DNA from: DATFLS01 sp964413425 | GTDB lineage: Bacteria; Fidelibacterota; JAANXI01 | Direction: 5' to 3' | DNA length: 24,907 nucleotides | NCBI GenBank assembly: GCA_964413425.1 | Contig: CAYPST010000060.1 | Location: 1 to 24,907 of the forward strand | Part shown: piece after piece, positions 24,721 through 24,907 of the stretch | How positions within the stretch are numbered: position 1 is the stretch's first letter | Layout of the letters: each line of letters opens with the position of its first letter | The notes under the pieces: model-generated | The model's input: only the letters and a program-made list of their open reading frames with translations | Databases searched by the model: none | What the model was told of the DNA's origin: nothing | Program-made: the position numbers and the translations under genes

Positions 24721-24886
24721 AGAGTGTTTAGAAAATATGGTTCTGATACAAGATGCTGAACCTGACTTATGTTTATTCTGTAGAGAAAACATCTGCCAAA
24801 TTTATTGCGAGGTTTGGGCAGTGATATTTCATATTTTCTTTGTCCTGTCGTCACGGGATCTCTGCGAGGCGTTTTCTGAATAGACT
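24721..24886. mobile_element. MITE-like non-autonomous element, copy 2
   Basis: The left end AGAGTGTTTAGAAAA (24721-24735) is identical to that of the copy at 9194; the right end, inverted, is AGTCTATTCAGAAAA. The first 65 or so bases differ from copy 1 at about one position; differences then cluster in two short patches. It is 166 bp, lacking the GC-rich right third of copy 1. No clear target duplication is visible. It is nested inside a larger 24468-24886 interval bounded by matching outer ends. Confidence 0.65.
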
Positions 24887-24907
24887 CAGTGTTTAAGAAC
24901 AGTTCAA

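Larger units (their letters stand above)
24468..24886. repeat. Larger interval with 18-bp inverted ends enclosing MITE copy 2
   Basis: AGTCTATTTAGAAAACGC at 24468-24485 and the inverse AGTCTATTCAGAAAACGC at 24869-24886 match at 17 of 18 bases. The interval is 419 bp and has no coding capacity I can support. It may be a longer relative of the small elements or two elements side by side. Confidence 0.5.
24423..24907. other. Gene-free region upstream of the YhaO-type gene, filled with repeat elements
   Basis: No gene is supported in these 485 bp, which reach the window edge. They hold an element end at 24468-24485, a 17-bp palindrome GCATATA-GGG-TATATGC (24582-24598), an AT-rich stretch, and the second MITE-like copy at 24721-24886. 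Any promoter for the yhaO-yhaN pair must be here; I cannot single one out. The palindrome at 24582, about 160 bases before the start, is the best operator candidate. Confidence 0.5.

Overview
The window is a 24.9 kb chromosomal stretch of a Gram-negative-type bacterium. Twin-arginine and lipoprotein signals, predicted outer-membrane barrels and the remains of a PorV/PorQ-type protein point to the FCB side of the tree (Bacteroidota/Calditrichota/KSB1/Neomarinimicrobiota-like). The exact phylum cannot be fixed from sequence alone. No rRNA, tRNA, CRISPR array, phage gene or recognisable transposase was seen.

Region 1 (1-7.9 kb, minus strand) is a tandem block of five different S1-type formylglycine sulfatases. 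All five have twin-arginine signals and the Cys-type C-x-P-x-R activation motif. Three look membrane-anchored as lipoproteins (one with an atypical lipobox) and two look soluble. This is a sulfated-polysaccharide (or sulfated-glycan) desulfation locus, but no glycoside hydrolase, transporter or sulfatase-maturing enzyme lies beside it.

Region 2 (7.9-11.9 kb, minus strand) holds a decayed PorV/PorQ C-terminal fragment with two single-base frameshifts, a putative outer-membrane protein whose 5' end is formed by an inserted small repeat element, an exported endonuclease/exonuclease/phosphatase-fold lipoprotein, a metallo-beta-lactamase-fold protein with a degenerate metal motif, and an OsmC-type peroxidase.

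Region 3 (11.9-15.3 kb, plus strand) has a regulatory region with several dyads, then a sodium:alanine-type symporter and an inositol-monophosphatase-family enzyme. These two are a tight pair: the second starts with GTG on the base after the first one's stop. Behind them lies about 380 bp of degenerate 21-bp tandem repeats, one unit every two DNA helical turns.

Region 4 (15.3-24.9 kb, minus strand) encodes a large M16 zinc-peptidase lipoprotein, an unrecognised secreted protein probably of the outer membrane, and an overlapping yhaO-yhaN-type pair (Mre11-like nuclease plus membrane-spanning coiled-coil Rad50/SbcC-like ATPase).

A family of short non-autonomous elements with ends close to AGTCTGTTTAGAAAACGC occurs at 9.2-9.4, 20.05 and 24.5-24.9 kb. 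The 9.2 kb copy has 15-bp terminal inverted repeats and a near-perfect 9-bp flanking duplication. These elements, the 21-bp array and the PorV relic are the least ordinary parts of the window.
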